In this document: piece by piece, positions 11,441-20,252 of the stretch
Layout: each line of letters opens with the position of its first letter
How positions within the stretch are numbered: the first letter of the stretch is position 1
From: an uncultured Tateyamaria sp.
Lineage (GTDB): Bacteria > Pseudomonadota > Alphaproteobacteria > Rhodobacterales > Rhodobacteraceae
Direction: 5' to 3'
Assembly (NCBI RefSeq): GCF_947503385.1
Contig: NZ_CANNDO010000004.1
Location: 310,001-374,000 of the forward strand
DNA length: 64,000 nucleotides
The notes under the pieces: generated by a model
Databases searched by the model: none
What the model was told of the DNA's origin: nothing
What the model saw: the letters and a program-made list of their open reading frames with translations, nothing else
Made by a program: the position numbers and the translations under genes

Positions 11441-12235
11441 TCACTTGAACACAGGCGCACGCTTGGCAAATGTGGCGGCCACGACCTCCATCTGCTCTGG
11501 CGTGCCCATCAACCCGGCCTGCACCTGGCTCTCTTCCAGCAAAACCGCATCCGCGTCCTGCGTCTCCGCATAGCCAATCAACGCCTTCGCCGCGCGCAGC
11601 GCGGCTGGCGACTTCAACGTCAACTCTTCTGCCAGCGTCATTGCTGCGGCCAACGGGTTGTCCGCCAGTTCCGTCACCAACCCCCACGCGGCCGCCGTCT
11701 CGGCCGATACCGGTTCCGCCGTATAGGTCAACCGGCGCAGCACATCCGACCGCACCAGCCGCGGCAACAACACCATGCCCCCCATGTCCGGCACGATGCC
11801 CCATTTCATCTCCATCACTGCAAAGCGGGCCTCCGGCGCCGCGATCCTGATGTCCGCACCCAGCGCCAGTTGCATCCCCGCGCCATAACACACCCCATGC
11901 ACCGCGGCGATCACCGGCTGCGGCAGCCGGGCCCACACCATCGCGACCTCCTGCCACTGGTTCGTGGTTCCGTCGCCATGGGTCCGTGGCATCAACAGAG
12001 TTTCGGGATCCTTGCCGATCATTGCCCCCAGCCCGCCGATGTCGATGCCCGCGCAAAAACCCTTGCCCGCCCCCGACAGCACGCAGACCCGCGCATCCGA
12101 CGCGGCGACCTCCTGCCCCGCCGCAATCACCGCGTCGATCATTGCCTGATCCACGGCATTCATCTTGTCAGGACGGGTCAACTGCACATGGGCGATGTGG
12201 TTGTTATAGGTGATCGCAACGCGCGCTTCGGTCAT
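11441..12235 (-). CDS. Enoyl-CoA hydratase/isomerase family protein (crotonase)
   Basis: The 264-residue protein has the crotonase fold from residue ~10. The first oxyanion-hole segment is SGAGKGFCAGIDIGGL, and the second is HGVCYGAGMQLALGADIRIA followed by FAVMEMKWGIVPDMGG. Such enzymes hydrate, isomerise or hydrolyse acyl-CoA thioesters; the exact reaction cannot be read from the sequence. A glutamate (ARFAVME) lies near the position of the first catalytic acid of classical hydratases, but the second position carries P-D in IVPDMGG, so isomerase-type chemistry is as likely as hydration. It is convergent with valS and divergent from the HisC-like gene. GGAGTGAC lies before the ATG at 12235. 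Confidence 0.85.
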   Translation of the reverse strand: MTEARVAITYNNHIAHVQLTRPDKMNAVDQAMIDAVIAAGQEVAASDARVCVLSGAGKGFCAGIDIGGLGAMIGKDPETLLMPRTHGDGTTNQWQEVAMVWARLPQPVIAAVHGVCYGAGMQLALGADIRIAAPEARFAVMEMKWGIVPDMGGMVLLPRLVRSDVLRRLTYTAEPVSAETAAAWGLVTELADNPLAAAMTLAEELTLKSPAALRAAKALIGYAETQDADAVLLEESQVQAGLMGTPEQMEVVAATFAKRAPVFK

Positions 12236-12344
12236 GGGTCACTCCTCTTTGGGTCCAGACAAACCCAAAGCGCGAAGACGCGCCAGCAAAACGTGACGGC
12301 AGGCGTTCTTGCTGTGGCGCGCCACCCGCGTTACCCCTGCGCAC

Positions 12345-13457
12345 ATGACGACATTCCGCCTGACCCCGCTTGCCGCCCGCCTGCCCTCAACCGTGCCCTT
12401 TGTCGGCCCCGAAGCACAGGAACGCGCGCGCGGTCGCCCCTTTCAGGCGCGGATCGGTGCCAATGAAAGCGTCTTTGGCCCGTCGCCCAAGGCCATCGCC
12501 GCAATGGCCGCGGCAGATCATCAATACTACGGCGACCCGGAAAATCACGACCTGCGTGCGGCCCTTGCCGCGCATCACGGCATACACCCCGAAAACATTA
12601 TGGTGGGCGAAGGGATCGACGGCCTGCTGGGCCATCTCGTGCGCCTGTTTGTGGGTCCCGGCGATGCAGTTGTCACGTCCGATGGTGCCTACCCGACATT
12701 CAACTACCACGTCGCGGGCTTTGGCGGGCAATTGCACAAAGTCCCCTATGCCAACGATCACGAGGATATGGCCGCCCTGTGCGCCAAGGCAGCGCAGGTC
12801 GATGCCAAGCTGATCTACCTTGCCAATCCCGACAATCCGATGGGCAGCTGGCACAGCGGCGCGGACATAGTGGCGGCGCTCGACACTGTGCCCAATGGGA
12901 CGGTTCTGGTCCTCGACGAGGCATACGCCCAATGCGGCCCAACCGACGCCATCCCGGACATCGCAATCGATGACCCCCGCGTGATCCGGCTGCGCACCTT
13001 CTCCAAGGCGTACGGGCTGGCCGGGGCGCGGGTCGGCTACGCAATGGGCGCAGCGGCGTTGATCGACGCCTTCAACAAGGTGCGCAATCACTTCGGCATG
13101 AACCGCGCGTCGCAGGCCGGCGCGCTGGCCGCGCTCGAAGATCAGGCCTATCTCGCCGACGTCCTGCACAAGATTGCGTCAGCCCGCACACGTATCGGCC
13201 AGATCGCAGCGGATAACGGCCTGACCGCACTGCCCTCTGCCGCCAATTTCATTGCCGTCGATTGTGGCCGGGACGGTGCCTTTGCCAAGGCCGTGCTCGA
13301 CGGACTGATGTCCCGCGACATTTTTGTGCGGATGCCCTTTGTTGCGCCGCAAAACCGATGCATCCGCATCAGTTGCGGGACAAGCGCCGATCTTGCCCGT
13401 CTCGCAGAGGCACTGCCCGGCGCCCTCTCGGACGCATCTGATCACGCGAAATCGTGA
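12345..13457 (+). CDS. HisC-like pyridoxal-phosphate aminotransferase (class I/II)
   Basis: The 370-residue fold-type I enzyme has YYGDPENHDLRAALAAHHG, NPDNPMGSW (the aromatic/asparagine stacking region) and RTFSKAYGLAGARVGYAMG with the PLP lysine. It is closest in pattern to histidinol-phosphate aminotransferases, but no his genes are near and a second HisC-like copy is common in Rhodobacteraceae, so substrate assignment stays open. The start at 12345 gives the normal N terminus MTTFRLTPLAAR. No good Shine-Dalgarno precedes it, and the gap to the divergent crotonase gene is about 110 bases. Confidence 0.82.
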   Translation: MTTFRLTPLAARLPSTVPFVGPEAQERARGRPFQARIGANESVFGPSPKAIAAMAAADHQYYGDPENHDLRAALAAHHGIHPENIMVGEGIDGLLGHLVRLFVGPGDAVVTSDGAYPTFNYHVAGFGGQLHKVPYANDHEDMAALCAKAAQVDAKLIYLANPDNPMGSWHSGADIVAALDTVPNGTVLVLDEAYAQCGPTDAIPDIAIDDPRVIRLRTFSKAYGLAGARVGYAMGAAALIDAFNKVRNHFGMNRASQAGALAALEDQAYLADVLHKIASARTRIGQIAADNGLTALPSAANFIAVDCGRDGAFAKAVLDGLMSRDIFVRMPFVAPQNRCIRISCGTSADLARLAEALPGALSDASDHAKS

Positions 13458-13514
13458 TGACAGGGCATTCCGTCACATTATAGTCTGGTGTCAGGACCAT
13501 CGCGTGAGGTCACC

Positions 13515-13733
13515 ATGGACGACCGGACACAAGGCACTGCGCCCAATTACACCAACGCCTGCATCGTCATGTTTGGCGTCAACATCACATGGATTCTTGT
13601 CGCCATATGGGCGATTTGGGGGCTGATCGCCGCAGTGCTGCTGGCCCTTGGCCTCAACCACCTGATGGACCGCCTGCGCCACTGGGCCGCCGCGCGGCAG
13701 GCCGCCTCGATCCGGCGCGGCAAAGAGGTCTAG
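13515..13733 (+). CDS. Small membrane protein of unknown function
   Basis: This is a 72-residue protein with a single hydrophobic stretch at residues ~15-45 (NACIVMFGVNITWILVAIWA continuing into GLIAAVLLALG), long enough for one long or two short membrane helices. A basic tail follows (RLRHWAAARQAASIRRGKEV), suggesting a cytoplasmic C terminus. GAGG lies a few bases before the ATG at 13515, which is why this start was preferred to the one nine codons upstream. I do not recognise the family. It is convergent with the serine-glyoxylate aminotransferase-like gene. Confidence 0.65.
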   Translation: MDDRTQGTAPNYTNACIVMFGVNITWILVAIWAIWGLIAAVLLALGLNHLMDRLRHWAAARQAASIRRGKEV

Positions 13734-13734
13734 C

Positions 13735-14943
13735 CTAACCCGCTGCGATCACTGCGGCGGCGGCCTCGACCGCGCCTGCGCCCTTGGGCACCTCAAGCGC
13801 AGTCAGGCCAGCCTCGATCCCGCCCAGCAGGCCCAGCACCATCTGGCCATTGACGTGCCCCATATGCCCCAGCCGGAAAAAGGCACCCGCCGCCGGGTCA
13901 CCCGGTTCTGCCATGCCGAGACCAATGCCCAAAGTGAGCCCGAGATGCGTTTCCACCCAGCGGCGCAGGGCCGTGCCCTGCGGGCTGGGCAAGCGCAATG
14001 CGGTCACCGCCGTGCTGCGGCAAGCCGGGTCCGCGACATTCATTGCCAGCGCGCCGCCTTCCGCCCACCTGTCGCACGCGGCCCAGATGGCGCGCGCCAG
14101 CACGTCATGACGTTGCCACACCGCCTCGATCCCTTCGGCGTGGATCATGTCCAACGCCACGCGCAAGCCATACAGATGGTGCGTCGGCGCGGTGCCGTTC
14201 CAATACTGGTAGAACTCTTGCGGATTGGCCCGGGGCGTCCAGTCCCAATAGCGACTCACCCGCGGCATCGCGGCACGCACCCGAGCGGCCTTGTCGTTAA
14301 AGAACACAAACGCCATGCCCGGCGGCACCATCAGCCCCTTCTGGCTGCCCGTCACCATCACATCGACACCCCAGCCGTCCATCTCGAACCGGTCACAGCC
14401 AAGCGAGGCGATGCAGTCGGCCATCAGCAGCGCGGGGTGATCTGCTTCATCCAAAACGTCGCGCAATGCCTTGATATCGTTCCGGATCGACGTTGACGTG
14501 TCCACATGAACCGCAAGCACGGCCTTGATCCGATGCCCGGTATCGGCGCGCAACGCGTCGGCCACACGTGCAGGATCAACCGGGGCGGATTTGCCAAAAT
14601 CTATGACCTGCGTGTCGGCGCCAAGACCTTCGGCCATTTCCGCCCAGCCATGTCCAAACCGGCCCGTCGCGGGCACCAGAACCAGATCACCGGGGGCCAC
14701 CGTGTTGGCAAGCGCAGCCTCCCACGCGGCGTGCCCGTTGCCGATATACATCGCCACATGCCCGTCCGTGCGCGCCACGGCGCGCAAATCCGGCACGATG
14801 CCCGCGGCCATCTCGACCAGCGCGCCTTCGTAGATGTTGGGTGCCGCCCGGTGCATCGCACGCAGCACCGCGTCGGGCATCACCGACGGGCCGGGAATTG
14901 CGAGGTAGTCACGGCCGTGCCGGGCAATGGAAGATTGGGACAT
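13735..14943 (-). CDS. Serine-glyoxylate/alanine-glyoxylate aminotransferase family enzyme
   Basis: The 402-residue class V aminotransferase starts RDYLAIPGPSVMPDAVLRAM, typical of the AGXT/SgaA/PucG group. The PLP lysine lies in VTGSQKGLMVPPGMAFV, and MADCIASLGCDRFEMDGWGVD is the cofactor aspartate segment. Family members transfer the amino group of serine, alanine, aspartate or (S)-ureidoglycine to glyoxylate; the substrate cannot be fixed here because no serine-cycle or purine-degradation genes are adjacent. The start at 14943 was chosen because the conserved N terminus begins there. The upstream part of the longer frame (to 15003) is not conserved-looking. Confidence 0.85.
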   Translation of the reverse strand: MSQSSIARHGRDYLAIPGPSVMPDAVLRAMHRAAPNIYEGALVEMAAGIVPDLRAVARTDGHVAMYIGNGHAAWEAALANTVAPGDLVLVPATGRFGHGWAEMAEGLGADTQVIDFGKSAPVDPARVADALRADTGHRIKAVLAVHVDTSTSIRNDIKALRDVLDEADHPALLMADCIASLGCDRFEMDGWGVDVMVTGSQKGLMVPPGMAFVFFNDKAARVRAAMPRVSRYWDWTPRANPQEFYQYWNGTAPTHHLYGLRVALDMIHAEGIEAVWQRHDVLARAIWAACDRWAEGGALAMNVADPACRSTAVTALRLPSPQGTALRRWVETHLGLTLGIGLGMAEPGDPAAGAFFRLGHMGHVNGQMVLGLLGGIEAGLTALEVPKGAGAVEAAAAVIAAG

Positions 14944-15073
14944 GCGGGAGAATCCGGTTTGATTTGATGTGCGGCACCCTAGCGCGCCGCGGCGCAGGGT
15001 CAATCAGTGCGGCGGCTGCTTGCCCCAGCCGATCACAACAGGTAGTGGTGGTGCTCATATCATTTATCGGAGC

Positions 15074-16981
15074 ATGGCCCCTGCGCCCTTGTCCCAAAAC
15101 GTGAGCACTCCCAACACCCCTGATACCCCCATGGCGGCCTCCGGCCCGTTGCTGCGCTGGCTGTGGAACGGCTATCTCAAAAAGCACACAGGCCTGATGG
15201 GCCTTGCCATGTGTTTCATGGTGCTCGAAGGGTCGATGCTGGGCGCGCTCAGCTATCTGATGCAGCCCATGTTCGACGACGTGTTTGTTGCGGGCGACGG
15301 GCAGATGCTGATCTGGGTTGGCCTGATGGTCATCACGATCTTTATCGTCCGCGCATTTTCATCGGTGGTGCAAAAGGTCATCCTGACCCAAGTCGCCCTG
15401 CGCACCTCTGCCGCGCTGCGCTTTGACCTGTTGGACCGGATGATGTTGCAGGACGGCGCGTTTCACCAGCAACACCCGCCCGGCTTTCTGATCCAGCGGG
15501 TGCAGGCCGATGTTGGGGCTGTGGGCGAGGTCTGGCGCGCGATCATCACCGGGGCCGGGCGCGACCTGATTGGCCTTTTTGTCCTTTTTGGCGTGGCCAT
15601 CAGCGTGGACCCTGTGTGGGCTTTGCTGGCCTGCGTGGGCATCCCTGTGCTGGTTCTGCCCGCCTCTGCCGCGCAACGCTATGTGCGTCGCTATGCGCGC
15701 ACGGCGCGGGACCTTGGGGCCTACCTGTCCACCCGTCTGGACGAAGTGTTCCACGGCATCGTGCAGATCAAGCTGAACGCGCTGGAAGACTACCAATCCG
15801 ACCAGTACCGCACCCTTACCCGCCGATTCATCCGCACCGAAACCCGCGCCGCCTTTGGCGGGGCTGCGATCCCTGCGATGATCGACATCATTTCGGGTGT
15901 CGGGTTCATGGCCGTTATTCTGTATGGCGGGTCCGAGATCATCTCCGGTGAAAAGACCATTGGCGAGTTCATGACCTTTTTCACCGCCATGGGCTTTGCC
16001 TTTGACCCGCTGCGCCGCTTGGGTGGCATCGTGGGACTGTGGCAAACGGCGGCAGCGGCCATCGAGCGGGTCAAAGAGCTGCTGGATGCGCCTTTGATGC
16101 TCACATCGCCCGACGCACCCGCCACGCCGCCACGGGACGACCTCGACATCGTGCTTGAGGACGTATCGCTGACCTATGGCGAAACTCAGGTGCTGCGTGG
16201 CCTCAGCGTCGTGGCCGAGGCGGGCAAGACCACCGCACTTGTCGGCGCGTCAGGGGCGGGCAAATCGACCATCTTTAACCTGCTCACCCGGCTGGTGGAC
16301 CCGCAGCAGGGGTCGGTGCGCGTGGGCGGGGTCGAAACGACGGACATGGATCTGGCCGATCTGCGCAGCCTGTATTCCGTGGTGACGCAGGAGGCGCTGC
16401 TTTTCGACGAAACATTGCGCGAAAACATCCTGCTGGGCCGCAAGGACGTCTCTGATGACCGCCTGCGCGAAGTGATGGATGCCGCCCATGTGTCCGATTT
16501 TGTCGACGGCTTGCCCGACGGGTTGGACACGCGCGTGGGACCGCGCGGTTCTGCCCTGTCCGGAGGTCAGCGCCAGCGCGTTGTGATCGCCCGCGCACTG
16601 TTGCGCGACACGCCCATCCTGCTGCTGGACGAGGCGACATCCGCGCTTGATGCCCAGTCCGAGAAGGTGGTGCAAAACGCCCTTGACCGCCTGTCAGCCG
16701 GGCGCACAACGCTTGTGATCGCGCACCGGCTGTCCACCATCCGCGAGGCCGACAAGATCGTGGTCATGGACCGGGGCGAAGTCACGGATGCAGGCACGCA
16801 CGAAGATTTGCTGGAACGCGGCGGCATCTATGCCGACCTCTATCGGTTGCAGTTCCGCGATGGCAAAACCGTTGTCGACAGCAAAGTGGCGCAGGCGCTG
16901 GGATCCAGTGGCGATTTTGGCCGCGAAATGACGCCGGGGCTGATCGCCCGCATCCGCGCACGCCTGTTTGGCAACGTCTAG
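15074..16981 (+). CDS. ABC exporter, fused permease and ATPase (MsbA-like)
   Basis: The 635-residue half-transporter has an N-terminal six-helix type IV exporter domain (residues ~35-340) and a C-terminal ATPase domain. Walker A is VGASGAGKST, the Q-loop is VVTQEALLFDE, the signature is LSGGQRQRV, Walker B is ILLLDEATSALD and the H-loop is VIAHRLSTI. Such homodimers export lipids, lipid-linked saccharides or drugs across the inner membrane. The start at 15074 (MAPAPLSQ) is preceded by CGGAGC. A second candidate, MAASGPLLRW, lies 19 codons further in. The 3' end overlaps the convergent glycosyltransferase gene by 4 bases. Confidence 0.9.
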   Translation: MAPAPLSQNVSTPNTPDTPMAASGPLLRWLWNGYLKKHTGLMGLAMCFMVLEGSMLGALSYLMQPMFDDVFVAGDGQMLIWVGLMVITIFIVRAFSSVVQKVILTQVALRTSAALRFDLLDRMMLQDGAFHQQHPPGFLIQRVQADVGAVGEVWRAIITGAGRDLIGLFVLFGVAISVDPVWALLACVGIPVLVLPASAAQRYVRRYARTARDLGAYLSTRLDEVFHGIVQIKLNALEDYQSDQYRTLTRRFIRTETRAAFGGAAIPAMIDIISGVGFMAVILYGGSEIISGEKTIGEFMTFFTAMGFAFDPLRRLGGIVGLWQTAAAAIERVKELLDAPLMLTSPDAPATPPRDDLDIVLEDVSLTYGETQVLRGLSVVAEAGKTTALVGASGAGKSTIFNLLTRLVDPQQGSVRVGGVETTDMDLADLRSLYSVVTQEALLFDETLRENILLGRKDVSDDRLREVMDAAHVSDFVDGLPDGLDTRVGPRGSALSGGQRQRVVIARALLRDTPILLLDEATSALDAQSEKVVQNALDRLSAGRTTLVIAHRLSTIREADKIVVMDRGEVTDAGTHEDLLERGGIYADLYRLQFRDGKTVVDSKVAQALGSSGDFGREMTPGLIARIRARLFGNV

Positions 16982-17646
16982 CGACGATAGCGCGCGGCCA
17001 ACCGGTCCGCGTCGGCCCCCATCAGGAATTGCGCCAGCAGCCACAGATTGCGCGCCCCTCGGCGCACCCAGCCCTGCGCCCGGTAGCGCGCCGCACTGGT
17101 CCGCGCCACCGCTTCCAAAGGCTGCATCTGTCCTTTGAGCGCGCGCGCCATGGCAACATCTTCCATCAACGGAATGTCCCGGTAGCCCCCAACCCGATCA
17201 TAAAGCGTCCGCGGCAGCAACAGCCCCTGATCACCGTAAGGCAGGCCAAACCACCGGGCGCGCCGGTTGGCCCAACCGGCAACCCAGCGCCCGCCCCGGT
17301 CAAAGCGCAACTGAAAATACCCCGCCTGCCCGCCGGTCAGATGCGCGCGCACCGCATCGGTCCATCCCGGCTCCAGCACCGTGTCGGCGTGCAGCACCAA
17401 AATCCACGGCGCGCGGGCCGCCGCACAGCCCCGGCGCAGTTGCCCCCCGCGTGACGGTGCCCCGTCGATCACCGTCCCCCCCCACGCATCCGCCAGCGCT
17501 TTGGTCGCGTCCTCCGACCCGCCGTCACTCACGATCAGCTCGGTCACAAGGCCCGCATCAAGGCCTTCGACCAGCGCCTCAAGCGTGTCGGACAGCGTTG
17601 TCGCAGCATTCAGGGTGGGGATCACAACCGAAATCGGTGCAGGCAC
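16978..17646 (-). CDS. Family 2 glycosyltransferase, TIGR04283-like
   Basis: This is a 222-residue GT-A enzyme. The N terminus ISVVIPTLNAATTLSDTLEA is the nucleotide-sugar binding start, SDGGSEDATKALAD the second conserved segment, HADTVLEPGW the DxD-like metal site, and LPYGDQGLLLPRTLYDRVGG with PLMEDVAMARALK the acceptor region. This pattern matches the short glycosyltransferases annotated as rSAM/selenodomain-associated (TIGR04283). No such partner is adjacent, so the acceptor is unknown. The last 4 bases overlap the end of the ABC exporter gene, and the start lies 67 bases from the divergent ygfZ-like gene. Confidence 0.83.
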   Translation of the reverse strand: MPAPISVVIPTLNAATTLSDTLEALVEGLDAGLVTELIVSDGGSEDATKALADAWGGTVIDGAPSRGGQLRRGCAAARAPWILVLHADTVLEPGWTDAVRAHLTGGQAGYFQLRFDRGGRWVAGWANRRARWFGLPYGDQGLLLPRTLYDRVGGYRDIPLMEDVAMARALKGQMQPLEAVARTSAARYRAQGWVRRGARNLWLLAQFLMGADADRLAARYRR

Positions 17647-17713
17647 AGTCAGCCTCTTTTGCTTTGGGCGGGGCCTGCTATATCACCAACAGGGCCGAAA
17701 AAGGAATTCCGCG

Positions 17714-18460
17714 ATGTCAGACCGCCATGTGTTTCGCCTCTCGGGTGCCGATATCCGCCCGTTTTTGCAAGGGCTTGTCACCAATGATGTGGACAAAGTT
17801 GACGCCGGATTGGTGTATGCGGCGCTGCTGACGCCGCAGGGCAAATACCTTGCTGACTTCTTTCTGGCTGCGGATGGGGCGGATGTGCTGCTGGATGTGG
17901 CCGCGCCGCTGGCACCGGGTCTGGCGCAGCGGCTGGGCATGTACAAATTGCGCGCGGACGTGGCAATCGCCGACAGCGGGCTGCACGTGCATCGCGGGCT
18001 GGGCGATGTCCCGCAGGACGGCTATGCCGATCCGCGCCACACCGCGCTGGGGTGGCGCGCATATCGCGCGGACCCCGCGCCCGACACCGATGTCGACTGG
18101 ACCGCCCTGCGGGTTGCGCATGTGGTGCCGGAAACCGGGATCGAACTGACCCCGGACAGCTACATCCTCGAAGCGGGGTTCGAGGCCTTGGACGGCGTGG
18201 ATTTCCGCAAAGGTTGCTATGTCGGCCAAGAGGTCACGGCGCGCATGAAGCACAAGACCACGTTGCGCAAAGGGCTGACACAGGTGCGCGTCGATGGCGT
18301 GGCGGCACCGGGCACGGATATCACCGCGAACGGCAAAACCGTCGGAACGCTCTATTCCCAATCGGGCAGCCATGCGATTGCGCACCTGCGGTTTGACCGG
18401 GCAACGCCGAATATGCAGGCGGGCACGGCGCGCGTGACATGGGATGCGGCCACGGGCTGA
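17714..18460 (+). CDS. ygfZ: YgfZ/GcvT-domain folate-binding protein
   Basis: The 248-residue protein contains the family hallmark KGCYVGQE (in GVDFRKGCYVGQEVTARMKH), with its cysteine. It begins with an aminomethyltransferase-like fold (FRLSGADIRPFLQGLVTNDV). YgfZ/IBA57 proteins use tetrahydrofolate and help assemble or repair [4Fe-4S] clusters of enzymes such as MiaB. The start at 17714 fits the family N terminus. The long upstream extension runs antisense through the glycosyltransferase gene and is rejected. Its stop is directly adjacent to the stop of the convergent efp gene. Confidence 0.9.
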   Translation: MSDRHVFRLSGADIRPFLQGLVTNDVDKVDAGLVYAALLTPQGKYLADFFLAADGADVLLDVAAPLAPGLAQRLGMYKLRADVAIADSGLHVHRGLGDVPQDGYADPRHTALGWRAYRADPAPDTDVDWTALRVAHVVPETGIELTPDSYILEAGFEALDGVDFRKGCYVGQEVTARMKHKTTLRKGLTQVRVDGVAAPGTDITANGKTVGTLYSQSGSHAIAHLRFDRATPNMQAGTARVTWDAATG

Positions 18461-19024
18461 TTACGCCCGTTCGGAATATTCCATCGTCTCGGTGTTCACC
18501 ACGATGTCTTCGTCCGGGCCTACAAAGGGCGGCACCATCACCTTGACGCCATTGTCGAGGATCGCCGGTTTGAACGAATTCGCCGCCGTCTGACCTTTGA
18601 CCACCGGCTCGGTCTCAACGATCTTGCAGACGACCTTTTGCGGGACCGTCGCGTTCAGCGCTTCGTCTTCGTAAAATTCGACAACAATTGTCATGCCGTC
18701 CTGCAAAAACGGACGCCGGTCACCCAAGAGCTCCGCAGGCAGGCTGATCTGTTCGTAGGTCTCGGCATCCATAAACATCAGCATCCCGTCATCTTCGTAA
18801 AGGAATTGCTGATCTTTCTGTTCCAGACGCACCCGCTCGACCTTGTCCGCGCTGCGGAATCGTTCGTTCAGTTTGGACCCGTTGCGCAGGTTGCGCAGCT
18901 CGACCTGGGCAAATGCCCCGCCTTTTCCGGGCTTTACGTGGTCGACCTTCACAGCGGCCCACAGACCGTCATTATGCTCCAGCACGTTACCGGGGCGGAT
19001 CTCGTTTCCGTTGATTTTAGGCAT
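18461..19024 (-). CDS. efp: Translation elongation factor P
   Basis: The 187-residue protein has the three-domain EF-P layout. The N-terminal KOW-like domain carries the exposed loop [12 protein letters not shown], in which the second lysine of that loop is residue 34, the position modified by beta-lysyl or other groups in many bacteria. The C-terminal OB domains end in [23 protein letters not shown] relieves ribosome stalling at polyproline. Start [12 protein letters not shown] at 19024 matches the family. The frame is open further upstream, but that part is not conserved. No epmA/epmB genes are visible in the window. Confidence 0.96.
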   Translation of the reverse strand: MPKINGNEIRPGNVLEHNDGLWAAVKVDHVKPGKGGAFAQVELRNLRNGSKLNERFRSADKVERVRLEQKDQQFLYEDDGMLMFMDAETYEQISLPAELLGDRRPFLQDGMTIVVEFYEDEALNATVPQKVVCKIVETEPVVKGQTAANSFKPAILDNGVKVMVPPFVGPDEDIVVNTETMEYSERA

Positions 19025-19243
19025 GTGGCAAAACCATGGCAAAAGGTTGATCATAAGTTGACGCCCCCTATATCTCGGGGATGAAGGCCCGGCAAGACAA
19101 CGATATACTGTGTTGCACCTGCAGCAAGCTATGCAGGCAGCGCAAGGGAGCCATGCAATTTCGGGGTATCCGAATCGGTGTGGATGCGCCATAAGGAACG
19201 CCACGCCGAAATCACAAGAGCAAGAATAAAGGAAGGACGACGA

Positions 19244-19564
19244 ATGAAAGACTTCGTTGACGGCACAGCCTTTAACAACGAACAAGGCAACCGTGCACGT
19301 AAACTTTTTGCAGCCGTTGTGTTGGCTGCGCTCGATGATGCCATTGCTGATGACAAGAAATACGGCAATGGTCCCGAGCAGATCGCCCGCTGGGCCCGTT
19401 CGCGCGACGGGCGCGAGGTGCTGAGCTGCGCAGGCATCGACCCCAACGAACGGGTTGTCGAAGGTCTGATGGAATTCGTGGGCAAGGGCGTCCGGACATC
19501 CGTGGCGCTGAGCCGCGAAGAATCCGAGCGTCGCAACGCCGCACAGCAAGCCGAAGCTGCATAA
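19244..19564 (+). CDS. Small conserved protein (DUF6280-like), function unknown
   Basis: The 106-residue soluble acidic protein starts [20 protein letters not shown]. It has a helical middle ([20 protein letters not shown]) and the segment [20 protein letters not shown] tentatively associate it with the Rhodobacteraceae family DUF6280; the role is unknown. A strong GGAAGGA lies before the ATG. It is transcribed alone, divergent from efp across about 220 bases, and followed by a clear intrinsic terminator. Confidence 0.8.
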   Translation: MKDFVDGTAFNNEQGNRARKLFAAVVLAALDDAIADDKKYGNGPEQIARWARSRDGREVLSCAGIDPNERVVEGLMEFVGKGVRTSVALSREESERRNAAQQAEAA

Positions 19565-19591
19565 ACCCTGCCGCTTCGATGATTTGGAAAG

Positions 19592-19614
19592 CGCGCCCCG
19601 CCGGGCGCGTTTTT
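19592..19614 (+). terminator. Intrinsic terminator
   Basis: A perfect 7-bp stem CGCGCCC/GGGCGCG with a CGCC loop is followed directly by TTTTT, 28 bases after the stop of the small gene at 19244-19564. Confidence 0.9.
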
Positions 19615-19642
19615 CGTTTCAGGACCGTGGCGACACCGCTGC

Positions 19643-20221
19643 TCAGCCGTCCACAAAGAAAAACAGCCATTGGCGCACCACCCAAATCTCCATCGCGATC
19701 AGGATCAGGCTGATCAGGCAAGCCCAGATCGGCACGGCACGCCACCACAGAACCGCTGTCGCGGTCAAGGCGGCAGCGGCCTCTGCCGGGGCAATCCACA
19801 TCGCACCGTGGCGGCGGTCCCAATAGCTGACCGGGCTTTCGAACACCCACCCCGTGACCGGCCAAAAGTGTGGGCGTCCATCGTCATGGTGTAGCGGCAT
19901 GTCCAGCGCCAAATGCAACAGCGCCGCGCCGGTCAGCGCCACGGCCCACGGGGCCTGCCGCCACAGTGCCACAGCGCAAAACGCGCCCCACACCAGAAAC
20001 GAGTTGTCGATGGCAAACACGGTTTGCCAAACATCGGAAAAGTACAACTCGTCAAAGACGCGCTGCGCCGGAATGCCCAGCAGGAACAGCGCACCGCCCG
20101 CCAGTACATAAAGCGACAGATCGGGGGCCAATCCGCCCAACAATGCGGCGCCGACGATCCTTGATGTTCCGGGGCGTCCGAACACGGCGGCGCCCAGCAA
20201 CAGATGTGCAGGTGTGTTCAA
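19643..20221 (-). CDS. Integral membrane protein, metal-dependent hydrolase-like (YdjM-type)
   Basis: The 192-residue protein begins MNTPAHLLLGAAVFGRPG, typical of small membrane proteins often misnamed CobQ-like or grouped with the YdjM/DUF457 membrane-bound hydrolases. Conserved histidines and acids appear in NTPAHLL, GGLAPDLS, LHLALDMPLHHDDGRPHFWP and the final segment; these could bind metal at the membrane face. Four to five hydrophobic segments are visible. Substrate and role are unknown, and the neighbours give no hint. GTG/ATG choices near 20221 do not alter the conserved N terminus. Confidence 0.72.
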   Translation of the reverse strand: MNTPAHLLLGAAVFGRPGTSRIVGAALLGGLAPDLSLYVLAGGALFLLGIPAQRVFDELYFSDVWQTVFAIDNSFLVWGAFCAVALWRQAPWAVALTGAALLHLALDMPLHHDDGRPHFWPVTGWVFESPVSYWDRRHGAMWIAPAEAAAALTATAVLWWRAVPIWACLISLILIAMEIWVVRQWLFFFVDG

Positions 20222-20252
20222 GCGTCCGGACCGTCAGACGCAGAAGGCATCG